A stretch of DNA of 64,000 nucleotides from Pontederia crassipes (Eukaryota > Streptophyta > Magnoliopsida > Commelinales > Pontederiaceae): assembly GCA_030549335.1 (NCBI GenBank), contig CM060190.1, positions 49,808,999-49,872,998 of the forward strand. Direction: 5' to 3'. Positions 1 through 12,135 of this stretch are shown piece by piece (within the stretch, counting starts at the first letter, position 1; each line of letters starts with the position of its first letter). The notes below the pieces were generated by a model, which saw only the letters and a list, made by a program, of their open reading frames with translations, did no database searches and was not told where the DNA came from. Made by a program: the position numbers and the translations under genes.

Positions 1-104
1 TTTGCTTTTAAAAAAACTGCACAATGACATTATCTATATCTTCAGGGAGAATGATTGAAGGAGATGATCCAAAGATGCAAATTGATAATGAAGATGAAAA
101 CTAA
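1..104 (+). pseudogene. MBD-like gene, 3' end of last exon (copy 0)
   Basis: The window opens inside sequence collinear with the last exon of the MBD-like gene at 26453-31942 (its part 31791-31942). A reading frame matching copy B (RMIEGDDPKMQIDNEDEN) ends at a TAA at 102-104. An in-frame TAA also occurs at 9-11 where copy B reads TTA. The rest of this gene lies upstream of the window. Whether this copy is functional cannot be judged, but the early stop suggests either decay or that the natural end of the protein lies there. Confidence 0.5.
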
Positions 105-266
105 GTTATGGGGCAACTAATTTCAAAGTCGCAGTCATTTGTGAAAAGATGAAGCAATAAAGGAATAGAAGTCATCTAAATTGTGATGCAAAAAACATAA
201 CTTGGAATTTCTTTTGAAACATTATAATTGATGTTTTAGCTATCTCAGAACATATGGTTGGCGTAT

Positions 267-268
<2 letters not shown>

Positions 269-314
<46 letters not shown>
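269..314. repeat. (AT)n microsatellite
   Basis: About 23 uninterrupted AT units. The paralogous position in the flank of copy B (32067-32116) also carries a TA run. Confidence 0.95.
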
Positions 315-317
<3 letters not shown>

Positions 318-716
318 GATGGCTTCATAGACTTTCTTAATGTTTTTATTCATTATTGTGAACACAAAGTTGACAAGCCATCTTGTCCTAGTTTCATATG
401 AAGCTGCAAAATAACATGGTGGAGAAGAAATCTAGAAAGTACTGCAATTATTACACATGAATAACATATAAAGTTATTATTATATTAATGTGCTTGCAAT
501 TTTCTTTCAAAAAGGAAAAGAAATTTTCCAATTTCATGAGTGGATTAAATCGTTTTGTTCCACAATGACAAATTGAGAATCAAAATAGTATGCACGCTGT
601 TCCAAAAATATTTAATTAGCAAAAGGGGATGTTTTCTTAAGCTCTACACATAAGAATATTAAATGTATTAATTATATACTTGCATTATTACTAAATGATA
701 GATATAATAAAGATGA

Positions 717-718
<2 letters not shown>

Positions 719-811
<93 letters not shown>
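719..811. repeat. (ATT)n microsatellite
   Basis: About 31 uninterrupted ATT units. The paralogous site at 32502-32566 holds an ATC array instead. Confidence 0.95.
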
Positions 812-812
<1 letters not shown>

Positions 813-2443
813 CCTGCTCATAAAAAATGATGTGCCCAATGAAAGTAAAAAAAAAGTTTAGCAAGAACTTTTAAAATAAAAAGCATGTGAGATGCTTTCT
901 ATGAATTCATATCATTTATGATATAAATTCAAAAATATTGAGATTATGATAGACAAAATACATTCAAAATGTAAAGTTGTGCACTCCATTGATGACATTA
1001 TTCTTGTGATTTAGATCTAATAAGAGTTAGTCTCCCAATACAGGACAAGGACTTGTAAAGGATATCTATGCACAAATGGTGAATAATTTAATGTATGAAA
1101 TGCTTTGTAAGAAACTTGATTTGAATTATTCAATAAATTTTATTTGTAGATATTAGAATAATTCTGAAAAATACATTGAGAAGCATTAAAATTATCGTTA
1201 GATATAAAAAATGAGTTGCAGATAGTGTGATTGTCCTCACCCAAATGCCTGATTGAAACATAACAAACTTTTTTTACTATTACTATAATAAAAATCATGT
1301 TAATCGAAGGAATTAGTGAATTAACGAACATTTTTTTGAAACAAAAAAGTAAAGGAACCTTAAGGAAAAAATGTAACTATTGTTGCCTATTTCGTGTGTT
1401 CAAAAGTAGCATTAATTGGCTAACTAATGAGTTCAAACATTACTTATTTTTTTGAGAGATTATTATCTTTCAATCATTTGCCAACTGCATCCCATAAACC
1501 ATTAATTCATACAACTCTCTCTCCCCTATTTGTTCCTCGGCTCATTGCCACCTTGCACTTGCCATCATTTGCATGCCAGCACCTCATCATTATTCCAAGA
1601 TATTATCAACAACGTATTTTTTTATTATTCCAATATTGGTCTAAGAACAAATTATATATTATCGTCGAAAAAAAGATTAAACTATATATGTGTGCATATC
1701 CTCCAACAAGATATGAAGAAAACCAATAACTGATGCAAGTATTTGATTATTTCATTGGAAAGGAAACAAACTTTAGCGAGCATAATGAATTAGGAATACA
1801 CAATAAGAATGAACATAGATTTTTTTTCAATTTCCAGCATGATATGGTAAAATTAAGAAAATAGCATAAACTGAAAATTCGTAAACCTTTTTACTTGTCA
1901 ATGATAGAAATAGAAAATGGCATACTATTACACTCACTAATCGATTTTCTCTTTCTTCCTCCCTAGTGAGGCAAGGAACCTCATATTAAATAATAATAAT
2001 AATAAATAAATATTCTTCTAGAACAAGAATTTAAGTTATGATTAATGTATTCTTTGAAATTTGCCAATTTCTCATGGTGATAAGGATCATTAAATTTCTA
2101 GTCGTGTTTTGGCATTTACTCACATACATTTATTGTATATCAAATATTTGCAAAATAAATTCAATATATATACCATTAATGCCCTTCCCTTTTCAGGCTC
2201 TCATGCACCACCATCTCTTGTATCAGTCTGAATGCATCCACCTCGTTTAGGGTAATTCATGCATCTCTTCAGGGTTGATGGAAGAAATAGAGAGAAAATG
2301 AAAGATAATTATATATAGAGAGAGTTCTCGAACTCATACCATCTCTTCTTTACTCTTTAGCAAACACATTGGCCCTTTTTCTCTACTGCCGCCTACCGAT
2401 TGCTCCTCACACACCCACACACCCACACACCCACCCACCCGAC

Positions 2444-2650
2444 ATGGCCGGAATTAATGTCTCATTGAACCAGTAGCTTAAAAATAGCCTCTCTATTCAT
2501 GTCGAGAAAGATATGATTGGAAAGCAACATGAGGAAGAGTGTCCTAAAAAAATTCCCTATGCGAGAACATCCAAAGGTGGCCCAACTTGAAGGAGCAATA
2601 GATGTTGACCTTGAAAATTATGAGTGCTTGCTCTTTGACGAGGAACTTAA
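2444..2650 (+). pseudogene. MBD-like gene copy A, truncated exon 1 (left arm)
   Basis: It starts with the same ATGGCCGG context as copy B and encodes MAGINVSLNQ followed by an amber TAG at 2474-2476, where copy B has a Tyr codon. Similarity to exon 1 continues past a frameshift (an extra A in an A-run near 2550) to about the first FDEEL motif. It then stops abruptly at 2650, where an inverted copy of exon 1 begins. The same nonsense codon is present in copy C, so it predates the split of A and C. This piece cannot encode the MBD. Confidence 0.85.
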
Positions 2651-2674
2651 TATATGATTAGCTGAAGTAATTAC

Positions 2675-3454
2675 CTTTTCCTTGTGGCCTGTGCTCTTCC
2701 CAGATTTCCTTGTGAGAACTATCGACTTCCATCCTTCGGGAAGCCATTCATCACTGATGGCCTCTTCTTCCTCGTTGACCTCCTCCTCCTTGTGCTCCTC
2801 TAACAATGGTCCATTGTTGTCGATGTCATCTATCTCTAGATGAGGAAGCACATATTTGACGTCGGGTTGCACTGCTTCTGCAATAACCTTTGCTTGCTCG
2901 TCCAAGGAGTTGTGACTCGTAGTGGGCGTTGTTCTTTGTCGGTTAACGTCTACTGCCAACTCCTCCATGACCTGGTCGATGTCCATCGACAAAAATTCCT
3001 TGTCAAAGAGCAGGAGCTCGAAGTTGTCGAGGTCAAGATCAATTGCTCCTTCAAGTTCCACCACTCTTTGATGTTCCACAATAGGGATTTTTTGAGGACA
3101 CTCTGGATGAGCAGGCCTAGATTGCACTACTTCTGAAGCAGAAACCTTGGCTTCCTCATCTAAGGAGTTTTGGCTCACAGTGGCCGTTGTTCTTTGACGG
3201 TCAATGTCTGCCTCCAACTCCTCCAAGACCTTGCCGATGTCCATCGACACAAGTTCCTCATCAAAGAACAAGCGCTCATAATTTTCAAAGTCACGATCTA
3301 TTGCTCCTTCAAGTTGGGCCACATTTGGTTGTTCTCGTATAGGGAATTTTTTAGGACACTCTTCCTCACTTTGCTTTCCAGTCATATCTTTCTCGACATG
3401 AATAGAGAGGCTGTTTTCAAGGTACTGGTTCAATGGGACATTAATTTCGGCCAT
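2675..3454 (-). pseudogene. MBD-like gene copy A, inverted exon 1 with open frame
   Basis: On the minus strand this is a 260-codon open exon 1 from ATG at 3454 to a clean GT donor at 2674-2673. It has the same layout as copy B: N-terminal MAEINVPLNQYLEN, two acidic modules (FDEELVSMDI... and FDKEFLSMDI...), a Glu-rich stretch, then the first half of an MBD (EWLPEGWK...RKSGKSTGHKEK). The second half of the MBD is not available in this orientation, because only about 20 bases of intron follow before the inversion junction. Unspliced, the frame would continue for 18 residues. The penultimate residue is Glu where copy B has Asp. The upstream region is inverted with it, including the TATA-like segment near 3650. 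It is either a truncated gene or an antisense source. Coding capacity is certain; function is unproven. Confidence 0.75.
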
Positions 3455-4093
3455 GTCAATGGAGTTCCAAGGGGGTGTGAGGAGCAAACGGTAGGCGGCA
3501 GTACAGAAGAAGAGCGAATGTGTTTTCTGAAGAGTAAAGAAGAGATGGTATGAGATCGAGGATAAAAGAGATAAAAGATAAGCATTTAGAAAAAAAGATA
3601 AACCTGATGGAGAAACGAGAGCCTCTCCAATGCACCCGCTTTATAGATATATAGATTATTGTTCCTTTTCTCTCTATTTCTTCCATCAACCCTGAAGAGA
3701 TGCATAAATTACCCTGAAAGAGGTGCATGCATTCGGACTCATACAAGAGATGGTGGTGCACGAGAGCCTGAAAAGGGAAGTGTATTAATGGTATATATAT
3801 ATTTTATTTATTTTGCAAATATTTGATATACAATAAATGTATGTGAGTAAATGCCGGAACGCAACTAGAAATTTAATGCTAGATTTGTTGATGCTTTATT
3901 ACGAATAAAAAGGTTCATAGTCTATAATGTAGTAACAAAATTGCCTCGCGAATTTAACGATCAATTTTGCCTCTCAATGTGTTATGGAATTATAATTTTA
4001 TTTTGGTTTTTGTGTTGACTAAGGGATACCAGTGTGAAAATAACAAAAATATAAATCACATATTGGAGCATATAATTGACCAATTTCTTCTAT

Positions 4094-4906
4094 GGTGTGT
4101 TTGGTTGTTTTATTTCCATTCCTTGGAATCATTAAGGGAATATTAGATTACCACACTTGGTTGGATATCATTTAGTAATGTAATTAGACATGTGACATTC
4201 TTCCATTCCCCCTCCCACTTTGTCTTTTTTTACATTTAGACCTCTTCTAGTTGTTGCCCCCACTGGACCTTTGCCGAGAAAGAGAGAAGACAACGTCCTG
4301 AAGAAGAAGCAAACGTGCTAGTGTATGCTCCTGTTCGTCCTTCACAGCTAGAGAAGCGAAAGGTCCTAGTGTGTGCTCCTAGTTGTCCTTCCCAAAGAGA
4401 GATAGAGGGAGGAAGAGAGAGAAGCAACATGGTTTTGATGTGTGCTCTTGCTGATTTCAAGAGAGAGTGAGAGAGTGAGAGAGAGAGAGAAGTATTAGTA
4501 CTCCTAATAGTTTGAGAAGAGAGAGAAAGAAGTAGCAACTTTGGCTTGCGCCGATTCTTTGTGTGAAGGAGAGAGGCATCAAATGTCTTAGCATTTTTTG
4601 CTTGTCTTTCACCACTATCGTCTTGCTTTATTTCGTTTGATAGTTGTCGGCGCCATTTATGAAACAACGAAGTCTCTATGGTCAGCTCAACAACCTTAAT
4701 GCGACCTCCCACCAGTAAGAGGATTTGGTTAATCCCTTGTCCCAATAGTTCCGAACTCCATAATCAAAAGTGTGAGATGGCTTTAAGTTGTTAAATTGAA
4801 ACAAACATTGCAATCGATTTTACCAAGGAATGTGATTCCTAGAAATTACATTCCTTGGAATATTTAAATTTGAAGTAATGATGTATATCTTAAACCAAAC
4901 ATGCCC
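4094..4906. mobile_element. MITE-like insertion with TGTTTGG ends
   Basis: The ends read GGTGTGTTTGGTTG and, on the opposite strand, GGGCATGTTTGGTTT. Both are followed by an ATTCCTTGGAAT motif at a similar distance inside, so the termini are inverted. The interior holds AG-rich, GAGAGA-type sequence and no transposase. Copies B and C carry rearranged remains (29026-29188, and minus sense near 43101-43260 plus 44301-44491). A target duplication is not clear, so superfamily assignment (hAT or Harbinger type) is open. Confidence 0.5.
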
Positions 4907-5890
4907 ATAGTTATATGGCGAAGTGTCCTCTATATTATTAAGAAGTTAATTTGAAAAATAAAAATGTGTGTTTCTTCAAGAGAAATTAATAACATTTTAC
5001 GAAAAAATGATGACCATTAAGCTTGGATTCTCATCTGGATGCCATTAAATCTTATAATCCAAATATACAATTGTGGAATACAAAATACAAAAAATAAATG
5101 AAATGAAACATCGAAGGATCTATATATGCATTCACAGCCGAAGATATCTAACAAAACATTAATTTCCTAATAAGAAAATCGGTACATTAAATAATGTTCA
5201 ATATGTACATTGAATAATGTTCAATATATCATTTGGTTGTGTTTAAGCTCAATACACCAAACAACACTATCGACATGATAATGTAAATCTCCTATGTACT
5301 CATAGCCACAATGCTCTGATCGTGCTCCAAAAAGTATCCATTGATTATGTGTCAATCCTAGGAATAAATGGATGATGTCCTCAATCACAAATCTAAGTAG
5401 GGCACATAATCTATTTGAGTTAGATGTCAATCTTGATTTGGAGTGAGCTAGTTGGAACATGTCCTATCATGCCTTACAAGTCAAACAAAGATACTAGATA
5501 TTTATCATTAAAAAATGATGATGTTTTAAGCATTTAAAACGATGAATATTTCTTCAGTCCTACGAACAAAAATACTATGAAAAGGACATATACTTTGAGA
5601 AGATTAAAATAGGTTCATAAAATTCTTTCAACCTCCATGAAATTGGTAAGATTGAATTCTCAATTTAACTTCCCATAACATCATTATAAGCTTTAATTTA
5701 TCATATTTATTGTAATTCTATTAGCGACATCTTAACCATATCTCTAAATTTCTATATGTTAGATAAGTCTTATCCTTAAACAAGTTCTTACACTGCAAGT
5801 TATTAGAAAGGAATCCAAGTGAAATATTATACAACCTAGACGTGCGAAATTTGTATGCTCTAGCTTTGGGAACTTTGCTCTAAAATGTAT

Positions 5891-5942
5891 ATAAGTAATG
5901 GAATCACGATCTTTTTATAAGTAATGGAATCACGATCTTTTT
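5891..5942. repeat. 26-bp tandem duplication
   Basis: The unit ataagtaatggaatcacg... (26 bases) occurs twice head to tail with no mismatch. Copies B and C have one unit. Confidence 0.9.
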
Positions 5943-6266
5943 ATTGAAATGTCATTATCTTGGGTTGGTCATAATTTTGACACAAATTTATATTCTGAAA
6001 CTTAATTAGCTCATTAATCATAATAGCAAAACTATTTTTTGTAATTATATTTTAAGTGTGAAGAGGTGGACTTGCGATGGTTAGGCTAATTCCTGTAGTA
6101 AATTTCTTGAATTTAGTCTAAAGGAAATTCTTGATTAACTTAAAGTGACATTAGTTTGATTATGAAATCATTTTTAATATAAATAATTATTAACTTCATT
6201 AGCAAGCATTGACAAATAACTCGAGCGACAAGAATGAACGAAAACATATATATATCCATGGAAAAT

Positions 6267-8445
6267 TGATGTGGAGAATCATGGTCTATATTTTCAAACT
6301 CTTTCACATGCATACAATACCCATGGCACGATTATTCTTCTGATTAAGCACACACATGACGCCAATTTAACACATTTCAAACATTCTCCACATCCAGCCA
6401 CTCATGTATCACTTTTATTCTGTCAGCAAAAGCTCATTTGGGTAAGTGTCCTCTGTAGGGAGGTGATGAGCTTTGGGAGATGAGGTAGAGTGACCGGATC
6501 ACACACCATTCTCTGCACAAATGAAGGGTGAACTACTTTCAGGCTGCAAAAGAAGCCCAACAACCAACAGCAAACATCATCTACGATTGAGGACCAGCCA
6601 ACTCCCCCACCTCCTTCATGCAAGGAAGCTTCCGGAGAGCGGTCCACAAAAACTTTAGGCAGCAAAAAGGTTGTAGTGGCAGGAGAAAACCGACAGAGGA
6701 ACAAAGAGGAGTAAGTGGACAGATACAAAAAGGAGAGGAGGTCGAAAGAGGTGAGGAATTGATTCAGAGAGATTGCATCGAATCATCAAGAGAGAAACTG
6801 AGAGTGAGGAAGAACAATGTCTGTGTCAATTCATGGGGAAATGTGTGTTCCCCTCATAAATTTTAACTAATCGACCTTGCTGAGGTCGGGAGGTGCCTTA
6901 TGTGTTTTGAATTTGTGTTCTTTAGTTGCACTTTCATCTTATTGCTTTCTGTGATTTGAACCGAATGTTGAGCTTCATTTCCTATTTAATGATATCTGCT
7001 CGATCCTTGTTTCATTGTGTATCTCTTTATTTTTTTGGATCTGTATTTGGATTTGAGTTCGTGGATTGTCTTCACCTTGCACCTCCAACCATAGGACATT
7101 AAAGGCTTCACGTAGAGAAATTTAGCTTTGGTGAAGAGGATATCAGTGTGGTTTTCTTATTTTTCCTCATAAATGTAAGCTTGGGGGAATTCTTGAATCA
7201 TTGCTGCCTTGCACCTCCGATCATAGGGACATTAGAGACTCTATGCGACCAAACATAGAGAAATTCAGCTTTAGCATACAATGGTTTGTGGTTCAGATTT
7301 CTGTAGAGTTAATGGCAGTTCTCCATGGTTTGGCTTAGACATTGTTCATTTTCTGATTTGCGACCTGAGGAGGTTGTGTGAATTTTGAGTTTTTGGCAAT
7401 AAATGACCGCATTGAGTTGGGGACTCAGATTATCTTAGACGGATTTGGAGAGTGTTCATGTATTCCTTCTTCGCCACTATTATTTTCAATTCATTTTGTT
7501 TACGAAAAGTTCTACCCTAGAGTGGACATTCTCTTATCCTCATTCGTAATCGTCGAGCTGAGCAGGGTGGATAACAAATGAGTTATTTCTAAAGAGCATC
7601 TAGTAATCTTAGACCGTATTTTCTGAATCGATATTTTCTCCCCCTTTCAAATCGTCTAAGTAGTCTCGGTGATACACTAGTCCCTTACTTTCAGCCCGGG
7701 AGGGTGGTCTGTATTCCACCAAGGCAAGCGCGAGCTGATCGAAGTCGACTTTTCTTAAGTGTGTTTCTTTTGAATGCTTGGTACTAAGCGAGACGTTAAC
7801 TCAAATCCAAAAAGAAAGGAAGCTCGATTTGTATCTTGGAGCATCGTACATGAGAGCGATGATTGCACCCACCTTATGAACCCCTTTCATGTGTGCAACA
7901 CAGGCTTTCCACCGACAATGAGAGTGTGGTAATGGAGTCGAGTGTCTTCCCCATTAGGATTAACCAAATATGCACGTGAAGAGGCATTCGGTACTATTTA
8001 TCCTGTAGCAAAAGCACCTCCCATAAGTCCTCACGATGTGTTCCCAGTCGATTTTCCCTCACTTTCTTCAGATTTAATGTTGTCTCCGTACTATTTATCC
8101 ATATAATCTTGAAAACAACAAAAACACAACTTCTTTTATCTCATTCCGATATCATTCTCTCTCTTATTTTCAGCATTGCTTTTACTCGTTGATCTTGTTC
8201 CTAAGAGTCTTTTCGAGAATTTCGCAAATACCGTTCCCCGTGGATCGAACCTCAAATGCTACAATGATGCACCATACGCTTGCGGATCGTATTTTGATAA
8301 TGTAGAGAGATTATAAATTTTAAAACTTCATTCAACATATTTTCTGTGTTCAAGAATAACACGCCAGGGTAAAGGAAAGACCTATGTCTTAGAGGCTCAA
8401 ACCCCCTTACAGGCGACATTCTATATATATACTATATGCGAGTCA
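6267..8445 (+). mobile_element. Solo LTR (gypsy-type, copy A intron)
   Basis: A 2179-bp segment beginning TGATGTGGAG and ending GCGAGTCA, flanked by a perfect 5-bp duplication AAAAT (6262-6266 and 8446-8450). Copy B intron 1 has the empty site (tccatgAAAAATcaac, near 30480), so both ends are directly supported. There is no internal coding region, hence a solo LTR left by LTR-LTR recombination. The 3' part carries a GTGGATCGAACCT...ACGCTTGCGGA region, as in the U5 of Athila/Tat-group Ty3/gypsy LTRs; that family call is inference. The same insertion occurs at 53128-55238. Confidence 0.8.
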
Positions 8446-8628
8446 AAAATCAACAAGAAAATCTTAAAGTGGAATTTCTTGAGATGTGGTGTTGCTTACT
8501 CTTAAATTATTAATTATTAAAACATGAAATTTTATGCAATGTCATAATTCATATAATATTCACATGTAAACTACTATTATCTTCTTTCATTTATCTTATT
8601 TTAGGAATATCATGCACAATGAAACAAT

Positions 8629-11211
8629 TGTAACATTTTTTTTAAAAAAAGGTTGAATTTGTTTAAAATTTAAGGTCAATTTCGACATTTTGCAGGAACT
8701 GGCAGCAGAAAGAAAAAAATAATAAAGTGACCGTGTGGAAAGAGAAAAAAAGGATCGTAACAGTGAGCCATTCTCCAGCTGCCACCCCTTTCGACGCTCC
8801 GTTCTCCTCCATCCGGCCACCGTTTTTCACGTGTGACATGTCTTTGGAAAGAGGTCGACGGGACGAACATTTTGAAATGATGATTGATCCACTGTGCACG
8901 ACACAGTAAGCTTAGAACACGATGAGACAAAAATGTTGCTGGGATGATTCCGGTGACTCTTTCGGCTCCGATTCGCACCGATTCTTCTCCTAATAAGTTG
9001 TACATCATTCTTAGGTCGATTAGGATTGTTTTGAGGGGTTTTAATCATGTCTTTGTTCCAAATCATGTAGGAGACCAAAATTGGGGCTTTCCGGTGAACT
9101 TTTTCGGCGACCTATCCGGCGAACCGATGAGGAACTCCGGCCAAACTCATCTCGACATTCTGGTAGGTGCACACATGAGGCAAAAAGAAATCAGATTGTT
9201 GTTCGTATAATAATTAGCCGCTAATGTTTTTTTAGGTTCGTAGATTTTGGATTCCGATCGTTCTCCTGCAACCTTTCCGATGACTCGTTCTTGTATCGCG
9301 GTTGGTAAGTGAATAAGAATGTGCATGTGATTGGATTTCAACTATGTGGACAAATTTAAAGTAACTTTATTTTATTATTGATGAAGAAGACATTCGGTGG
9401 CTTTTCGACATTTTGACGAGTTCGGCGGTGATTTTGAGAGCGGTGGCTATAGTGGTTGTGATATGAATGCTCGAATAAGTAGAAGTGAATTTTTATAATG
9501 TATTGAAAGTCCTAATTGGAAGTTGTCTTAAAAATTGATTTGAACTTCACTTATAGGGGTTGTTGATCAGAGGCGATAGTTCGGTTGTTTAGATTCGATT
9601 AGGCGGTTACTAGACGACGAGGCATTCTTTTTCTTCTCCGTAAGTATTTTAATAAATCCATAATATGACTTGGCTTATGATAAGTACATTGAGTTGTTGC
9701 GAAGAGTGAATTATCAATTAATTTTTTATAATATTAATTTATTAAGAAATTGATGTGATAGGTTGTGTTTACTTTTGATTGGATTCGGACGAGGAAATAA
9801 TTTGGGCACTCAACGAATTCACGGTGAGGGAACTTATCTTAATTGACATTGTCCCATTCGATGTGAGACTAATTTCTGTGATAGTTTTTTCCCCATGTAA
9901 AAATCATATTTATTCGTATGCTTCTTATATGTGCTCTCTTATGACTTGTGATGTTTTATTATGAATTATGGAAGTATTTAATTGATAGAAGTTTCTCCTG
10001 TCACCTGAAATGAAGGATTTATTTTTGAAATGAAATATTTCTTTTGTATAATGATTTTCAAGTTTTAGATTTTCATTTTGAAATTGCATTCATGCATTAC
10101 ATGTAAAATCCGCCTAAGGCGGAGTGTTTTCACCTCGGGCGATTGGCCAACTCCGGGTAGACCGATTTGGGGCTCGATATGCTCTGTGTCAATGGGATAC
10201 GAAGAGCAGGTTCAACACCCTATATCAATATAGTGATACGAAGGATAGAATTAGAACAACCATCCCGTGTCAATGGGATACAGGGATGGAAAGAAGAACT
10301 AAGAAGCCCTGTGTCAATGCAATACGAAGGGCAGTTCAACGGCCTGTGTCAATGGTATACGAGGGAAGGAGTTAGAAGAACCATCCTGTGTTAATGGGAT
10401 ACGAGGGGTGAGATTGATTCTTGTATTGAGGAGATTGGATATCCATATTTGATGATGTTTCCTCAAGTTTTATGATGTTATGTTATTATGATGCATGTGC
10501 ATCCATATCATTCATTTTGGTATGATTATTATTTTAATGAATTTTCTTGGTGAAATGAGAAGGGTTTGGAATAATTTCTGAAAATGAAAAGGTTGATTTT
10601 TCCTTCGATGTTTTAAGATTTGAGATAATCGTTTTACTCACTGAGCCTCTTTATGCTCACTCCTCTTATGAAAGCTTGCATAGCATCAAATAAGGATTGT
10701 AAAAGAGCTAGTAAATGAGCATGTGTCAAAGGCATGATTATTAAATAGCTAACTTTGCATTTTATTGAGTTTTCTTATACGAATTTATTACTTGATGAAT
10801 GTTTTGAAAGATTTTGGAAATGTTGATAATTTTGTGGAGTGAAGGATGCTCACGTTATAGAGTTTACGAGCATCTGGCTCGTGATCTTGATTTGAGAGTG
10901 AGCTTGAGACTCACTATTTTGGGCATGTGTCCCACCATTTTAGCTATATGATGAATTGCCAGTAATGTCCTTATAATTGCTTGTGATGATTAAAGTTTTG
11001 AAGTTAATTATTGTAATGAGATATATATATGAATTATTGTATATGACGAATAGACGAATTTACGCATACATCATGCCGAAATTTTTAAAAATTTTCAGAG
11101 TTAGTTCACTTTTTGAAACGTTGGTTTCCATTGAAGATTTGAATTTGAATTTAAATCATTAATTTTCTAGTTTCACCCCTTTGGCACCAAAATGAGTAGA
11201 AGGGTGTCACA
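8629..11211 (+). repeat. 5' LTR of chromovirus
   Basis: A 2583-bp direct repeat of 18410-21072, starting TGTAACATTT and ending GGGTGTCACA. It contains a degenerate repeat array (10183-10410) and a short palindrome TCCGCCTAAGGCGGA (10109-10123) just before it. The 3' LTR keeps both. The LTRs differ by scattered substitutions and indels, so the insertion is not recent. Confidence 0.92.
10183..10410 (+). repeat. Degenerate minisatellite inside LTR
   Basis: Six imperfect copies of a motif like CTGTGTCAATGGGATACGA at spacings of about 30-50 bases (near 10183, 10216, 10266, 10307, 10343 and 10384). The 3' LTR has the equivalent array at about 20010-20235. Confidence 0.8.
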
Positions 11212-11216
11212 AGTTA

Positions 11217-11228
11217 TCGTATCAGAGC
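11217..11228 (+). other. Primer binding site of chromovirus
   Basis: TCGTATCAGAGC lies five bases after the 5' LTR and differs by one base from the complement of the initiator methionine tRNA 3' end (TGGTATCAGAGC), the usual primer of plant chromoviruses. Confidence 0.8.
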
Positions 11229-11311
11229 TTAGAGATTAGATCCAAATCACGGAGTATGGATAGAAATGAGTACTTGCATGTTATGCTTGTGTATGTATTA
11301 TTACATTTGAA

Positions 11312-11835
11312 TAGATGTTCACGGGTCGGGTTTGACCTGACTCGTGAACGAACCCGACCCGATCCGGCCAAGGTTGGCCGACCCGAACTGACCTGACCCG
11401 GGCCGGGCCGAGTCAGGTGGTCGGGTTACCCGACCACCCTTTTTCTTTTTTTAAATTTTTTCATTTATTTTTTTAATATAAAATTTATTATTTTATTTTT
11501 AATACAAAATAAAGTATTTTTAAATATAAAAAATATTATTTTAAATATCTATATACTTTTCTACATTTAAAATAATTTATTTCATAATTTTTTAAATTTT
11601 AAATGATATAAAACTATACATTTAACTAAAAAATAATTTAAAATTTTAAAAAAATAAAAAAATTGGGTCTATTGGGTCGGGTCAACTCGGGTTGGAATTT
11701 TCCAACCCGAACCCGACCCGACCCTTGGTCGGGTCATGGTCGGGTCGGGTTGGGTCGACCCGACCACCGACCCGGGGTCGGGTCGGGTCAGTTTTTCGGG
11801 TTCACCGGGTCGACCCGACCTGGTGAACACCCCTA
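11312..11835. mobile_element. hAT-type MITE in chromovirus leader
   Basis: A 524-bp insert with ends TAGATGTTCACGGGTCGG and (reverse strand) TAGGGGTGTTCACC, flanked by a perfect 8-bp duplication CATTTGAA (11304-11311 and 11836-11843), the hallmark of hAT. Both ends are rich in CCCGACCCG/CGGGTCGGG repeats around an AT-rich core. It has no transposase. It is the same type as the element at 25006-25563. Confidence 0.88.
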
Positions 11836-12135
11836 CATTTGAAATCTTTATGAAAAAAATTGCATAGTGAAATTTATGTCATGTGCATATATATATGAAA
11901 GCATAATGGACAATATTATGCTGAATTATTTTTATATTATGTTATAAGATTGTTGTTAGTGAGTAAACTTAATGGGATATTGATATGAATGAAATTATAT
12001 GTTAAATGTTTAAAGGAACCATCGTGCCAAGAGGTATGATGGGTAGATATATTGTTGTAATGAGTTTTTAAGTAATTATTTTAGTTATTAGATTTTATGG
12101 GATTCACCAAGGAAGTTTGTGGTATTAAATGCAGC

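Larger units (their letters stand above)
105..2037. other. Intergenic flank between MBD-like copy 0 and copy A
   Basis: No gene is seen. The stretch is alignable with 31943-34280 (3' flank of copy B plus upstream region of copy C) and in part with 56640-57060 and 24670-26080. This shows that the repeat unit of the array includes the intergenic DNA. It contains two long microsatellites, listed separately. Short open frames here are AT-rich chance frames. Confidence 0.6.
2038..3865. repeat. Large inverted repeat: MBD-like promoter plus exon 1
   Basis: The left arm (about 2038-2650, plus sense) is upstream region, TATA-like segment and the first 0.2 kb of exon 1. The right arm (about 3250-3865) is the same sequence in minus sense. 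The spacer (2651-3249) is the remainder of exon 1 in minus sense. The arms match in order: the ttcccttttcaggctctc segment, the catctcttgtat segment, the ttgatggaagaaatagagag segment, then the ATGGCCGGAATTAATGT-type start. The right arm has a short extra segment near 3590-3650. The junction lies at about 2650. Read-through transcription would give a fold-back RNA with roughly 0.6-kb arms. Confidence 0.85.
3866..6266 (+). other. Copy A intron 1, 5' segment
   Basis: Collinear with copy B intron 1 (about 28800-30480) and copy C (52553-53127), but interrupted by a MITE-like insertion (4094-4906) and a 26-bp tandem duplication (5891-5942). No coding capacity is recognised. The small minus-strand open frame near 5221-5460 is also present in degraded form in copies B and C and shows no protein signature. 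Confidence 0.6.

Noticed and set aside
2840..3553. Two plus-strand frames opposite the inverted exon 1
   Set aside because: Antisense shadows of the MBD-like exon; the same shadows appear opposite exon 1 in copies B and C.
4236..4745. 169-codon minus-strand open frame
   Set aside because: It lies in the AG-rich interior of the MITE-like insertion; Ser/Leu low-complexity translation, not conserved in the other copies.
5221..5460. 79-codon minus frame also seen near 45202-45423
   Set aside because: It recurs only because the intron is paralogous; it is disrupted in copy B and has no recognisable domain.
9779..9964. Small plus-strand frames repeated near 19578-19772
   Set aside because: They are LTR sequence of the chromovirus, repeated because both LTRs carry them; no protein signature.
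11312..11835. CGGGTCGGG runs as G-quadruplex or telomere-like repeats
   Set aside because: Motifs are confined to the two ends of an element with an 8-bp duplication, so they are hAT MITE termini; no TTTAGGG-type repeat is present.
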